From positions 95,989 to 159,988 of the forward strand of contig JBDPYZ010000003.1 of assembly GCA_047291315.1 (NCBI GenBank): a DNA stretch of 64,000 bases, given 5' to 3'. The translations under genes and the position numbers were made by a program. The DNA comes from Arsenophonus fragariae (lineage in GTDB: Bacteria > Pseudomonadota > Gammaproteobacteria > Enterobacterales > Enterobacteriaceae). Positions 1 through 8,841 of the stretch are shown here, in pieces. Below the pieces are notes generated by a model. The model was not told the origin of the DNA. It searched no databases and saw only the letters and a program-made list of their open reading frames with translations. How positions within the stretch are numbered: position 1 is the first letter of the stretch; every line of letters begins with the position of its first letter.

Positions 1-839
1 AGTCCAGCAGGTGCGGTGGCATCTGTTACTAGAACTAATTTATCGCCTTTTAATTGTTTACTATCACGAATATTAGCCCAGTGAACATGTAAACCATCGG
101 CGATAATTCCTGCATATACATTAGGAGTATTGTAAATAGCACCAACTAATCCGGGATCACGGCCAGAAATAGAAGGCATAGCATTAAAAAGATGGGTTGA
201 GAATTGAATGCCTGCTTTAAAACCATTCTGAGCCTCTTCGTAAGTTGCATTGGAATGACCTGCTGAAACAATAATACCAGCTTCAATTAATTGGTGAATA
301 TATTTTTCTGCAACTATTTCTGGTGCTAAGGTAATTTTAATGATCACATCCGCATTTTGACATAAATAGTTGATCATTTCAGCAGAAGGCTTACGAATAT
401 ATTCGGTATTATGTGTACCTTTTTTTGCTGTATTAATGTAAGGTCCTTCAATATGTAACCCTAATGCCTGGTTTTTATATTTGGCCAGATAGTCACGCAT
501 AGTTCCTATTGCTGTTTTAATCAGCGGATCAGTGCTAGTGATCAATGTAGGTAGGAAGCTGGTACATCCATTTCGTTCATTTGCTTTTTGCATAATTTCT
601 AGAGTCTTAATCGAGATATCTGCTGGATTATCATTGAACTGTACACCACCGCAGCCATTAACTTGTAGATCGATAAATCCTGGCGCTAGAATAGCATTTT
701 GTAGATCATGAATTTCAATATCTTGATGTAATTCTGTAATTGGACAAACTTGTTTTATTTGTTCTTTTTCAATAATAACTGCATGATCGTTCAGTTTTTC
801 ATAACCTGTATAAATAATGCAGTTGGTTAATGCATGCAT
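1..839 (-). CDS. nagA: N-acetylglucosamine-6-phosphate deacetylase (partial, runs off left edge)
   Basis: NagA removes the acetyl group from GlcNAc-6-phosphate in the cytoplasm, giving glucosamine-6-phosphate for NagB. The reading frame is open from the ATG at 839 to base 1, about 279 codons of the roughly 382 usual in E. coli. It shows the family blocks LAPGFIDLQVNGCGG, HIEGPY (around residue 130), the metal-binding SAGHSNAT, and VTDATAPAG at the edge. The alternative ATG at 835 hits a stop at once, so 839 is the start. It lies 85 bp downstream of nagB on the same strand, consistent with a nagBA operon. The C-terminal quarter is outside the window, so I cannot say whether it is intact. Confidence 0.95.
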   Translation of the reverse strand, partial: MHALTNCIIYTGYEKLNDHAVIIEKEQIKQVCPITELHQDIEIHDLQNAILAPGFIDLQVNGCGGVQFNDNPADISIKTLEIMQKANERNGCTSFLPTLITSTDPLIKTAIGTMRDYLAKYKNQALGLHIEGPYINTAKKGTHNTEYIRKPSAEMINYLCQNADVIIKITLAPEIVAEKYIHQLIEAGIIVSAGHSNATYEEAQNGFKAGIQFSTHLFNAMPSISGRDPGLVGAIYNTPNVYAGIIADGLHVHWANIRDSKQLKGDKLVLVTDATAPAG

Positions 840-924
840 GATATTTTACTCTTATATTATGGTGATATTATATCGCATTATTGATCTATTTGTAGTTGAT
901 AGTGTTAAATTTCGCTATCTTAAC

Positions 925-1731
925 TCAACTAGCAAATTGATTAATGAGGTCAAATTCTAATTGACGAAAATATTTTAAAGTTTTTACTTTTAGCTCAAGG
1001 GTTGCTGATTCATCACAAACCATAGCTGATTTTGGATGCATTTGTAGGCAGCTAATAGTCCACATATGGTTAATCGAGCCTTCTACCGCAGCTTTAACGG
1101 CTAATGCCTTATTTGCACCGGTTGCCAGGACTAAAATTTCTTCAGCTTCAAGTAGGGTTCCTATACCAACAGTGACAGCATATTTAGGTACTAAATCAAT
1201 ATTGTTATCAAAAAAACGAGAATTTGCTTGTCGGGTTTCTGGTGTTAGCGTTTTAATCCGGGTTCGAGAAGAAAGAGATGAAGCAGGCTCGTTGAAGGCA
1301 ATATGGCCATCACTACCAACACCCCCCATGAATAGATGTATTTTACCATAAGACTTTATTTTATCTTCGTAAAGTTTGCATTCAGCGTCGATATTTTCTG
1401 CATTACCATTGAGTAAATTAATATTATTTTCTCTGATATCGATATGATTAAATAAATTTTCATACATAAAAGTATGATAGCTTTGTAGATGATTTTTCGG
1501 GATACCGACATATTCATCCATATTAAAAGTAACCACATGTTTAAAACTAATTTTACCTACCTTAAAAAGCTTAATAAGCTCATGATAGGTGGTTAGCGGT
1601 GTCTCACCGGTGGGAAGTCCTAATACAAATGGATGTTCAGCCGTTGGACTGAATTGATTAATTTTATTTGCAATGTAATTGGCGGAAAAAAGACCTACAT
1701 CTTTTGCAGTTGTTAGAGGAATAAGCCTCAT
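925..1731 (-). CDS. nagB: Glucosamine-6-phosphate deaminase
   Basis: NagB converts glucosamine-6-phosphate to fructose-6-phosphate and ammonia, feeding amino sugars into glycolysis. The 268-residue protein is almost the family length (266 in E. coli) and opens MRLIPLTTAKDVG. It keeps NMDEYVG and GGVGSDGHIAFNEPASSL, which carry active-site Asp, His and Glu residues. One oddity is GLPTGETP where E. coli has GLPTGGTP. A GAGG ribosome site precedes the ATG. It is the first gene of the leftward nagBA unit and is divergent from nagE. The gene looks functional although the adjacent permease is dead. Confidence 0.96.
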   Translation of the reverse strand: MRLIPLTTAKDVGLFSANYIANKINQFSPTAEHPFVLGLPTGETPLTTYHELIKLFKVGKISFKHVVTFNMDEYVGIPKNHLQSYHTFMYENLFNHIDIRENNINLLNGNAENIDAECKLYEDKIKSYGKIHLFMGGVGSDGHIAFNEPASSLSSRTRIKTLTPETRQANSRFFDNNIDLVPKYAVTVGIGTLLEAEEILVLATGANKALAVKAAVEGSINHMWTISCLQMHPKSAMVCDESATLELKVKTLKYFRQLEFDLINQFAS

Positions 1732-1948
1732 TATTTTTTTACCTCACTTAATTTTGTTTCATATCAGCTATATTTTAAGGATTTTGTGCTATTCTTTGCT
1801 CTTAATTGAGTTTATATATCCCAAAGATTGTCTATTGGTTAATGCCTTAAATTTAGTAATATAAGATATTTTTCATAAAATTTTTATTTAGCCACTCTTT
1901 TAATCAAATAAACAGAGTTAGATTTAGACTTTTATCACAACTTTAGCT

Positions 1949-1972
1949 TATTTAATTTGTGATACAAAATAG
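1949..1972. promoter_or_regulatory. Putative NagC-type operator in the nagB-nagE divergent region
   Basis: The 341-bp nagB-nagE intergenic region is AT-rich and holds no gene. It contains a near-palindrome whose core is ATTTGTGATACAAAAT at 1955-1970, with an AT-rich arm on each side. In E. coli NagC represses nagE and nagB by binding paired operators of this general form in the same place. The match is by eye and only one clear site was seen, so this is a suggestion. Confidence 0.35.
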
Positions 1973-2072
1973 TTGGGTCTAAGTGACTCAATGATAATAT
2001 ATAAAAAATTGAATATTTATAATATTTAGTAATAAGATTTCAGTAATGAGGTTATTCAAGGAGAATAACATA

Positions 2073-4087
2073 GTGAATGTGTTAAGTTATTTACAGCGAA
2101 TAGGTCGTGCTCTTATGGTACCTGTTGCTGTGCTGCCTGCCGCTGCGATTTTAATGGGGATTGGTTATTGGATTGATCCTAATGGCTGGGGATCTAATAG
2201 TACAATTGCCGCTTTATTGATCAAATCAGGCTCTGCAATTATAGAAAATATGTCAATACTGTTTGCAATTGGTGTTGCTTATGGTTTGTCGAAAGATAAA
2301 GATGGTTCGGCGGCACTAACTGGTTTTGTCGGTTTTTTAGTGGTGATAACCCTATGTTCTCCGGCTGCTTTTTCGATGATTATGGGAGTTGCTATCGAGC
2401 AGGTCCCAGCGGCATTTAGCAAAATTAATAATCAGTTTGTCGGGATATTGGTTGGTGTATTGGCTGCGGGACTTTATAATCGCTATAGCGATGTCGAATT
2501 ACCGAAAGCATTGTCGTTTTTTAGTGGCCGCCGTTTAGTACCAATATTGACTTCATTTTTGATGATCCTGTTGTCTTTCATTCTGATGTATGTTTGGCCA
2601 TTCGTCTATAATATATTAGTGGTGTTTGGTGAAAGTATTAAATATTAGGGTTCATTAGGCGCCGGTATTTATGCTTTTTTTAATCGTCTGTTGATCCCGA
2701 TTGGATTACATCATGCATTAAATTCAGTGTTTTGGTTTGATGTTGCGGGTATTAATGATATTCCTAACTTTTTGGCGGGAGCTAAATCGTTGGCTGCCGG
2801 CATGGCCGAAAAAGGGATTACTGGGCGTTATCAAGCTGGGTTTTTCCCTATTATGATGTTTGGCTTACCTGGTGCGGCATTGGCTATTTATCACTGTGCT
2901 CGCCCTGAAAATAAAGCAAAAGTAGCTGGTATCATGATTGCCGGTGCTTTCGCTGCTTTTTTTACTGGAATGACTGAGCCACTCGAATTCTCATTCATGT
3001 TTGTTGCGCCGGTTCTTTATGTAATTCATGCTTTATTAACTGGATTTTCTGTTTATATTGCGGCAACAATGCACTGGATCTCGGGTTTTGGCTTTAGTGC
3101 TGGTTTAGTCGATATGTTATTGCAGAGTCATAATCCATTAGCAGTGCATTGGTATATGTTGATTCTCCAAGGGTTAATTTTCTTTTGTTTATACTATGTC
3201 ATATTTCGTTTTGCGATTAATAAGTTTAATTTAATGACCCCTGGGCGTGAAATGACAAATGACGATCAACACGTTGATTATTATGACAAAGACATCACTA
3301 CCAGTGATAAAGATATTACGCATGAAGCATACCAATATCTTGCGGCGATGGGTGGAACAGATAATTTAACAATAATCGATGCTTGTATTACTCGTTTACG
3401 TCTAGGTGTAAAAGCCGCTGATATTGTTAATGATTCTTTGGTAAAAAAATTGGGTGCATCAGGCATCATTCGTTTAAATAAGTATAATGTTCAAATTATT
3501 GTTGGAACGCGAGCAGAAATGATTGCGGATGCGATGAAAAAGATTGCCGCAAGAGAAGTAGTTGCACCATCAAATTTTGTTGAAAAAGATAATCGACAGT
3601 AAAAGTAAAAATAAGCATGCGGGACAAACGGTTTTTACGTTGGTTGCGTCGGTTAGCGGTGAAATTTATTCTCTTGATGAAGTTCCTGATGAAGCTTTTG
3701 CTAGTCGTATTGTCGGTGATGGTTTAGCGATTAAACCAACTAGTGGTGAGGTGTTAGCTCCGGTATCGAGTAAGATTGTAAAAATTTTTGATACCAATCA
3801 TGCTTTATGTATTGAGACTAATGACGATGTTGAAGTGATCGTTCACATGGGTATTGATACTGTGACGTTAAAAGGTCAGGGATGCAAGCGTTTAGTTGAA
3901 GAAAATAGTGATGTAAAGGTAGGTCAAACTTATCCTGAAATTAGATCTCTATTACCTGGAGCAGCATGCTAAATCAATGATGAGTCCATTTATTATCAGT
4001 AATCTTGATGATTATCAGGGATTGACAATACTGGCAACTGGTGAAGTAATCGCTGCAATAACGCCAATTTATGATGTATTGAAGTAA
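2073..4087 (+). pseudogene. nagE: PTS N-acetylglucosamine-specific transporter EIICBA, disrupted
   Basis: This is the full remnant of the GlcNAc phosphotransferase permease with EIIC (about 2073-3240), EIIB (about 3330-3560, with the phosphorylated Cys in IDACITRLRL) and EIIA (about 3630-4087, with VHMGIDT). Three lesions are visible. An amber codon lies at 2646-2648 where a Leu is expected, after which the frame continues as GSLGAGIYAFFNRLLIP. A frameshift falls in the EIIB-EIIA linker near 3560-3605. Another lies near 3941, before LDLYYLEQHAKSMMSP. The likely start is GTG 2073, eight or nine bases after an AAGGAG; an upstream ATG at 2046 also exists. Domain order and length are otherwise normal, so decay looks recent. 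Confidence 0.93.
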
Positions 4088-4137
4088 TGTGTTTTGTTAT
4101 TATGATTTGATATAATAATCATATGATGAATAAAAAT

Positions 4138-4165
4138 GGGAAAGGTTATGAACCTCCCGTTTTTC
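4138..4165 (+). terminator. Rho-independent terminator after nagE
   Basis: The arms GGG-aa-AGGTT and AACCT-CCC flank an ATG loop and are followed by GTTTTTCC. The hairpin lies 50 bp past the nagE stop and before glnS, so it probably ends nagE transcripts. Confidence 0.6.
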
Positions 4166-4291
4166 CTTTATGAGCTTTTTATTAATTAAGTAAAGCTTAA
4201 TAATATGTGTTAATAAACGGTTGTTTCTAATTCGGATATCGTAGATGATAAAAGCGTTATTGACATGCTTTTGCATTGAGGAACTATGACA

Positions 4292-5956
4292 ATGAATGAG
4301 GCTGATACTTGCCCAACGAATTTCATTCGCCAGATTATTGATGAAGATTTAGCTACAGGTAAACATACTCATGTATATACACGTTTTCCACCTGAACCAA
4401 ATGGTTATTTACATATTGGTCATGCGAAATCAATTTGCCTGAATTTTGGTATTGCAGAGGATTATCAGGGTCAATGCAATTTGCGTTTTGATGATACTAA
4501 TCCAGTTAAAGAAGATGTTGAATATGTTAATTCTATTCAAGAAGATGTGAAATGGCTAGGCTTTAATTGGAATGGTAACGTTAAATATTCGTCAGATTAT
4601 TTTTATGACCTTTATCAATATGCTCTTGAACTCATTAAAAAAGGCTTAGCTTATGTTGATGAATTAAGTCTTGATGCCATTCGTGAATATCGAGGAACTT
4701 TAAAGCAGCCAGGTAAAAATAGTCCATATCGTGATCGCAGTATTGAGCAGAATCTACAGTTATTTGACAAGATGCGAGCAGGTGGATTTGAAGAAGGTAA
4801 GGCCTGTCTACGTGCTAAAATCGATATGTCATCCCCTTTTATTGTTATGCGGGATCCGGTGTTATATCGAATAAAATATGCTGAGCACCATCAATTAGGT
4901 AATAAATGGTGTATTTATCCAATGTATGATTTTACCCATTGTATTTCAGATGCATTAGAGGGGATTACTCACTCACTTTGTACCTTGGAATTTCAGGATA
5001 ATCGCCGATTATATGATTGGGTATTAGATAATATTACGATTGATTGTCATCCAAGACAGTATGAGTTTTCGCGTCTAAATCTTGCCTATACGGTGATGTC
5101 AAAACGTAAACTAAATCAGTTAGTGACAGAAAATAGGGTTGAAAGTTGGGATGATCCCAGAATGCCCACTATTTCAGGTTTACGTCGTCGTGGTTATACG
5201 GCTGCATCGATTCGTGAGTTTTGTCGGCGTATTGGCGTGACTAAGCAAGATAATACTGTTGAAATAGTGGCATTGGAATCTTGTATTCGTGATGATCTAA
5301 ATGAAAATGCACCACGGGCAATGGCGGTATTAGATCCAATAAAGTTAGTGATTGAAAATATGCCCGCTGATGAGCAAATATTGACAATGTATAATCACCC
5401 CAATAAGCCTGAGATGGGCACCCGTCAAGTGCCATTTAGTCGAGAGCTTTATATTGATCGGACTGATTTTCGTGAAGAAGCTAATCGGCAATATAAACGC
5501 TTAGTTTTAGGTAAAGAAGTGCGTTTACGTAATGCTTATATTGTACAGGCTAATCGAGTTGATAAAGATGCTGAAGGTAATATTACCACGATTTATTGTA
5601 CTTATGATGCTAATACATTGAATAAAGATCTTGCCGATGGACGTAAAATCAAAGGGGTTATCCATTGGGTAAGCGCATTACATGCTTTGCCAGCAGAGAT
5701 CAGGTTATATGATCGCTTATTTACAGTGTCTAATCCTGCTGCACAAGAGGACTTTTTGGCTGCTATTAATCCAGATTCTTTAGTGATTCGGCATGGGTTT
5801 GTTGAACCAAGCTTAATTAACGCGCAGCCTGGAAAAGCTTATCAGTTTGAACGCGAGGGTTATTTTTGTGTCGATAGCCATGAACATACTGCTGAACAGC
5901 TGGTATTTAATCGCACTGTCGGGTTAAGAGATAGTTGGGCAAGAATGGCTAGTTAA
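4292..5956 (+). CDS. glnS: Glutaminyl-tRNA synthetase
   Basis: This class I aminoacyl-tRNA synthetase charges tRNA-Gln with glutamine. The protein is about 554 residues, the E. coli length. The HIGH-type motif is PPEPNGYLHIGHAKS near residue 33, the KMSKS-type motif is VMSKRKL near residue 268, and the C-terminal anticodon-binding barrels are complete through FNRTVGLRDSWA. I favour ATG 4292 over in-frame ATG 4286 because MNEADTCPTNF aligns exactly with the E. coli N-terminus and has better spacing from the GAGGA at 4278-4282. It stands alone between the nagE terminator and a gene relic. It looks fully functional. Confidence 0.97.
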   Translation: MNEADTCPTNFIRQIIDEDLATGKHTHVYTRFPPEPNGYLHIGHAKSICLNFGIAEDYQGQCNLRFDDTNPVKEDVEYVNSIQEDVKWLGFNWNGNVKYSSDYFYDLYQYALELIKKGLAYVDELSLDAIREYRGTLKQPGKNSPYRDRSIEQNLQLFDKMRAGGFEEGKACLRAKIDMSSPFIVMRDPVLYRIKYAEHHQLGNKWCIYPMYDFTHCISDALEGITHSLCTLEFQDNRRLYDWVLDNITIDCHPRQYEFSRLNLAYTVMSKRKLNQLVTENRVESWDDPRMPTISGLRRRGYTAASIREFCRRIGVTKQDNTVEIVALESCIRDDLNENAPRAMAVLDPIKLVIENMPADEQILTMYNHPNKPEMGTRQVPFSRELYIDRTDFREEANRQYKRLVLGKEVRLRNAYIVQANRVDKDAEGNITTIYCTYDANTLNKDLADGRKIKGVIHWVSALHALPAEIRLYDRLFTVSNPAAQEDFLAAINPDSLVIRHGFVEPSLINAQPGKAYQFEREGYFCVDSHEHTAEQLVFNRTVGLRDSWARMAS

Positions 5957-5983
5957 GAATTATATCATTGATAGACAAGGTAA

Positions 5984-6008
5984 AAGTGTGATTTATAACC
6001 ACGTTTTT
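5984..6008 (+). terminator. Weak candidate terminator after glnS
   Basis: Short complementary arms (AAAAGTG and CACG followed by seven T) around an AT-rich loop lie just beyond the glnS stop. The stem is short, so this is tentative. Confidence 0.3.
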
Positions 6009-6160
6009 TTATTAACAAGAAGAGTGGGTTTCACTGGATACAATATTTTTATTAACAGAAAAATAAGGCTTTTAGTTATAGATTTCTAGTTGGTTAAAAA
6101 CAAGATAACCATCCTATCTCAAATATAATTATTAAATTAATTAATTGACTATTAATCAGG

Positions 6161-6948
6161 ATGTTATGCCATGTTGAACGCGCTATCAATTCAAATAATT
6201 TAGTAAAAAATGTATTTTTGCCTGAGGAACCGCAACTAATATCACCTAAGAGCAATTTCGTCGGCCTATTAAAAAGTATTCGTAATAGTAATGTTGGAAT
6301 GTCACTACGAAAAAGGCCGCTAAATGGAGTTGCATATTTGTCAAAAATTAAGTCCTATTTTAGATAAATGGTAGCATCAAGCAACATTATGATGTGTTCT
6401 ATTGGCTGATTTTGTTTACATCTTTGGCTTTACGAGTTTAGAAGCAACCCATTGGGGAATCGAATATTGATAATGTATTTGGTGACATCCCTGATTGCTA
6501 TAAGCAGGCTAGCCAGCTACTGCATCGTTTGCAAATACCTATGAAATATGAAAAGTGGGAGAAATACACTCTTTCAACCAAGTGGTCATTCATTAGATAG
6601 TGGCTTAGCGGCTTATTCTGCGGTGAAAGTATCTACTCAGAAAAGGTTATTCGAGCAGAATGTTTTAACAGCGCTCAACTTGGCCTAGGTTTACAGAACG
6701 ATTTATTAGAGCAATATGGAAGTTTAGAAAAATAAAAAAAAGCTAAGGATAATATTAATTACTATTATGTTGATTGTGATCTTATTCCAAAGATTGATAA
6801 ATTTTTTGCGGTTGATCATATTGGTACAGTTAATATTATTACACAGATAGCTGAGAAAAAAAGATGGCGTCTTAGCAGCACATGCCAGATATGTAAGTCA
6901 TATTCGTACCTTGTATCAGCAGTATGTAGAAGGTAGAACAATACAGTA
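6161..6948 (+). pseudogene. Unidentified gene relic between glnS and fur
   Basis: I do not recognise this gene. Peptide-like stretches in shifting frames suggest one decayed rightward gene. They include NVFLPEEPQLISPKSNFVG (about 6200-6260), IDNVFGDIPDCYKQASQLLH (about 6464-6525), LNLAQLGLGLQNDLLEQYG (about 6671-6720) and LAAHARYVSHIRTLYQQYVE (about 6870-6930), ending at a TAA near 6946-6948. Stops and frameshifts separate the pieces. E. coli has chiP and chiQ at this locus, but nothing here resembles an OprD-type porin. The composition looks like a soluble protein with no clear membrane segment. It is probably lineage-specific or horizontally acquired. Confidence 0.5.
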
Positions 6949-6969
6949 AAATATTACGGTAGAATAAAA

Positions 6970-6993
6970 GGAGAAGTCTGCTTGCTATTCTCC
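6970..6993 (-). terminator. Candidate terminator after fur
   Basis: Six-base arms GGAGAA and TTCTCC, read on the minus strand and followed by TTTTATTC, lie 44 bp past the fur stop. The stem is modest. Confidence 0.4.
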
Positions 6994-7036
6994 CTCTATT
7001 TTAAACTGATTAATAACAAAACAACGATAGGCTGGG

Positions 7037-7504
7037 TTATTTTTCTTCTTTACTATTGCGGGCTGGATGCCCCAAATCGTTTTCATCACAATGATCTTTT
7101 TTGGAGCAATGTCCATATAGACAAAGACTATGGTTAGAGAGTTTAATACCATGACGTTCGGCGATGTTTTTTTGTCGTGTTTCAATCGATTCATCACTAA
7201 ATTCAATAACTTTACCACAATCTAAGCAAATTAAGTGATCATGGTGATGTTGTTGTGTCAGTTCAAAAACTGATTTACCGCCTTCAAAGTTATGGCGAGT
7301 AACAATGCCAGCGTCATCAAATTGGTTTAGAACACGATAAACCGTTGCGAGGCCAATCTCTTCCCCCATATCAATGAGTTTTTTATAGAGATCTTCCGCA
7401 CTGACGTGATGGCACCCTGGCTCTTGTAATACTTCTAAAATTTTTAAACGTGGAATAGTTACTTTAAGCCCTGCATTCTTCAATGCTTTATTGTTGTCGG
7501 TCAT
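7037..7504 (-). CDS. fur: Ferric uptake regulator
   Basis: Fur is the dimeric Fe(II)-responsive repressor of iron acquisition. The 155-residue protein has the DNA-binding winged helix (residues 1-80, with IGLATVYRVLNQFDDAGI), the metal-binding HHHDHLICLDCGKVIEF block and the C-terminal HGIKLSNHSLCLYGHC. I start at ATG 7504 (MTDNNKALKNAGLKVT) because it matches E. coli and has AAGGTAGG just upstream; the in-frame ATG at 7540 would add 12 non-homologous residues. It lies downstream of fldA in the same direction, as in E. coli. The tail HCDENDLGHPARNSKEEK differs from E. coli, as is common. Confidence 0.96.
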   Translation of the reverse strand: MTDNNKALKNAGLKVTIPRLKILEVLQEPGCHHVSAEDLYKKLIDMGEEIGLATVYRVLNQFDDAGIVTRHNFEGGKSVFELTQQHHHDHLICLDCGKVIEFSDESIETRQKNIAERHGIKLSNHSLCLYGHCSKKDHCDENDLGHPARNSKEEK

Positions 7505-7680
7505 GCGGATCCTACCTTGTTGCATTAGCAGTGAATTCATAATATCAAAACATTGTTAACAGTAGCATACTGTTTATTTCAAACTAATTTTACAATTATA
7601 TATGTCTTAATATCATTACACAATTTGCAGGAATTATTATCATGTACAAAAAATATTGACATTTATCTATCGATGATGGC

Positions 7681-8196
7681 TTACAAATCTAGCTCTTCAG
7701 ATATTTGTTTTACCCAGCTTTCCACTCGCTCAGCGGTTAGTTCCGGTTGCCTATCTTCATCAATAGCAAGACCAACAAAGTTAGTGTCATCAGCGAGTCC
7801 TTTTGATACTTCGAAGTTGTAGCCTTCTATTGGCCAGTGGCCTACAATGATAGCACCTTTAGGCTTAATAATATCTTTTACTGTACCCATGGCATCACAG
7901 AAATATTCTGCATAATCTTCTTGATCGCCACAACCAAAAATAGCTACCGGCTTATTGGTAAAATCAATTTCTTCCAATGTTAGAAAGAAATCGTCCCAGT
8001 CACACTGTGCTTCACCATAATACCAGGTAGGAATACCGAATAGTAAAATATCAAATGCTTCAATATCCTCTTTACTGCTTTCAGCAATATCATGAATTTC
8101 AGCAATATCAGCACCGCCAAGAGTTTCTTGGATCATTTTTGCAATATTTTCTGTATTGCCAGTATCACTGCCGAAGAAGATACCTATGATTGCCAT
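7681..8196 (-). CDS. fldA: Flavodoxin I
   Basis: FldA is the FMN-containing electron carrier of the cytoplasm, serving reductive activation of radical-SAM and methionine-synthase type enzymes. The protein is 171 residues against 176 in E. coli. It has the phosphate-binding loop GSDTGNTENIAK (residues 9-20), the FMN-stacking PTWYYGEAQCDWDDF and FGCGDQEDYAEYF. The only notable change is a slightly shorter C-terminus. It is immediately upstream of fur with a 176-bp gap between the coding regions. The gap contains AT-rich sequence but no convincing Fur box. Confidence 0.96.
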   Translation of the reverse strand: MAIIGIFFGSDTGNTENIAKMIQETLGGADIAEIHDIAESSKEDIEAFDILLFGIPTWYYGEAQCDWDDFFLTLEEIDFTNKPVAIFGCGDQEDYAEYFCDAMGTVKDIIKPKGAIIVGHWPIEGYNFEVSKGLADDTNFVGLAIDEDRQPELTAERVESWVKQISEELDL

Positions 8197-8377
8197 AAAG
8201 TAAATAAACCTCTTAATTTTAATTGTTTTGTTATTTTATCGTTATCAATCTTAATACAGGAAAGATGATAACTATTTATTAATGAATAATTAAATAGCTA
8301 TTATTTTGACGAAAATAGCCGCATAATTCTGTCAATTTTGTATGTTTTAGGCAAACATAAACCAGCAAAACTGTAAT

Positions 8378-8656
8378 TCATCGCTTTTTCTTTGCTAATT
8401 GTGTCAGCAATATTTGTTCTATTAGTTCACTACGGCTTATTTTTTGTTTTTGAGCGAGCATGTTTAATGCCGTAATAGCGTGCTCATTAATTTTTTCAAC
8501 CCAGCATAAACCTTTACTCTTATCACGTTTTAATTTATTACGTTTATTAATTTTTAATTGTTCATGCCGAGATAAGGGATTGGTTTTTGGGCGTCTAGGT
8601 CTAAGTTCATTGGCAAATAAATCCCGTGTTGTGCGATCAGTCTGCTCTTTTGCCAT
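8378..8656 (-). CDS. ybfE: LexA-regulated protein YbfE, CopB-family small protein
   Basis: This is a small basic protein of 92 residues close to E. coli YbfE. The opening MAKEQTDRTTRDLFANELRP and the block RPKTNPLSRHEQLKINKRNKLKR are shared, followed by a ribbon-helix-helix-like C-terminus (ALNMLAQKQKISRSELIEQI). Its function is not well established; in E. coli it belongs to the LexA regulon. I found no CTGT-N8-ACAG LexA box upstream here, so regulation may have changed. It lies upstream of fldA on the same strand, as in E. coli, but its other neighbour ybfF has been separated by an inserted secretion locus. Confidence 0.93.
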   Translation of the reverse strand: MAKEQTDRTTRDLFANELRPRRPKTNPLSRHEQLKINKRNKLKRDKSKGLCWVEKINEHAITALNMLAQKQKISRSELIEQILLTQLAKKKR

Positions 8657-8841
8657 AAATTTAAATGTTGATGGAAATTTGCTAAGTCACTTAAAACAAT
8701 CATACCCTAGTAGGATAACTATCGCTACTATCTGATAGAATAACATAATTGATAAAGAAATATATTGCTGATTAAGTGATGTAAAAAATAGTCAGTAAAA
8801 AAAAATTATAAAATGCAATCTTACTGGCGATTTGAATGGTT

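Noticed and set aside
1679..1864. Open frame of 61 codons on the plus strand over the nagB start
   Set aside because: It overlaps nagB antisense and runs into the regulatory spacer, with no homology or ribosome site.
6161..6948. Identification of the glnS-fur relic as chiP/chiQ
   Set aside because: Position matches E. coli, but none of the peptides resembles the OprD-type porin or the ChiQ lipoprotein.
7541..7680. Fur box in the fldA-fur gap
   Set aside because: GAATTATTATCATG resembles only part of the 19-bp consensus; the match is too weak in AT-rich DNA.
8657..8780. LexA box upstream of ybfE
   Set aside because: No CTGT-N8-ACAG sequence is present despite LexA control in E. coli.
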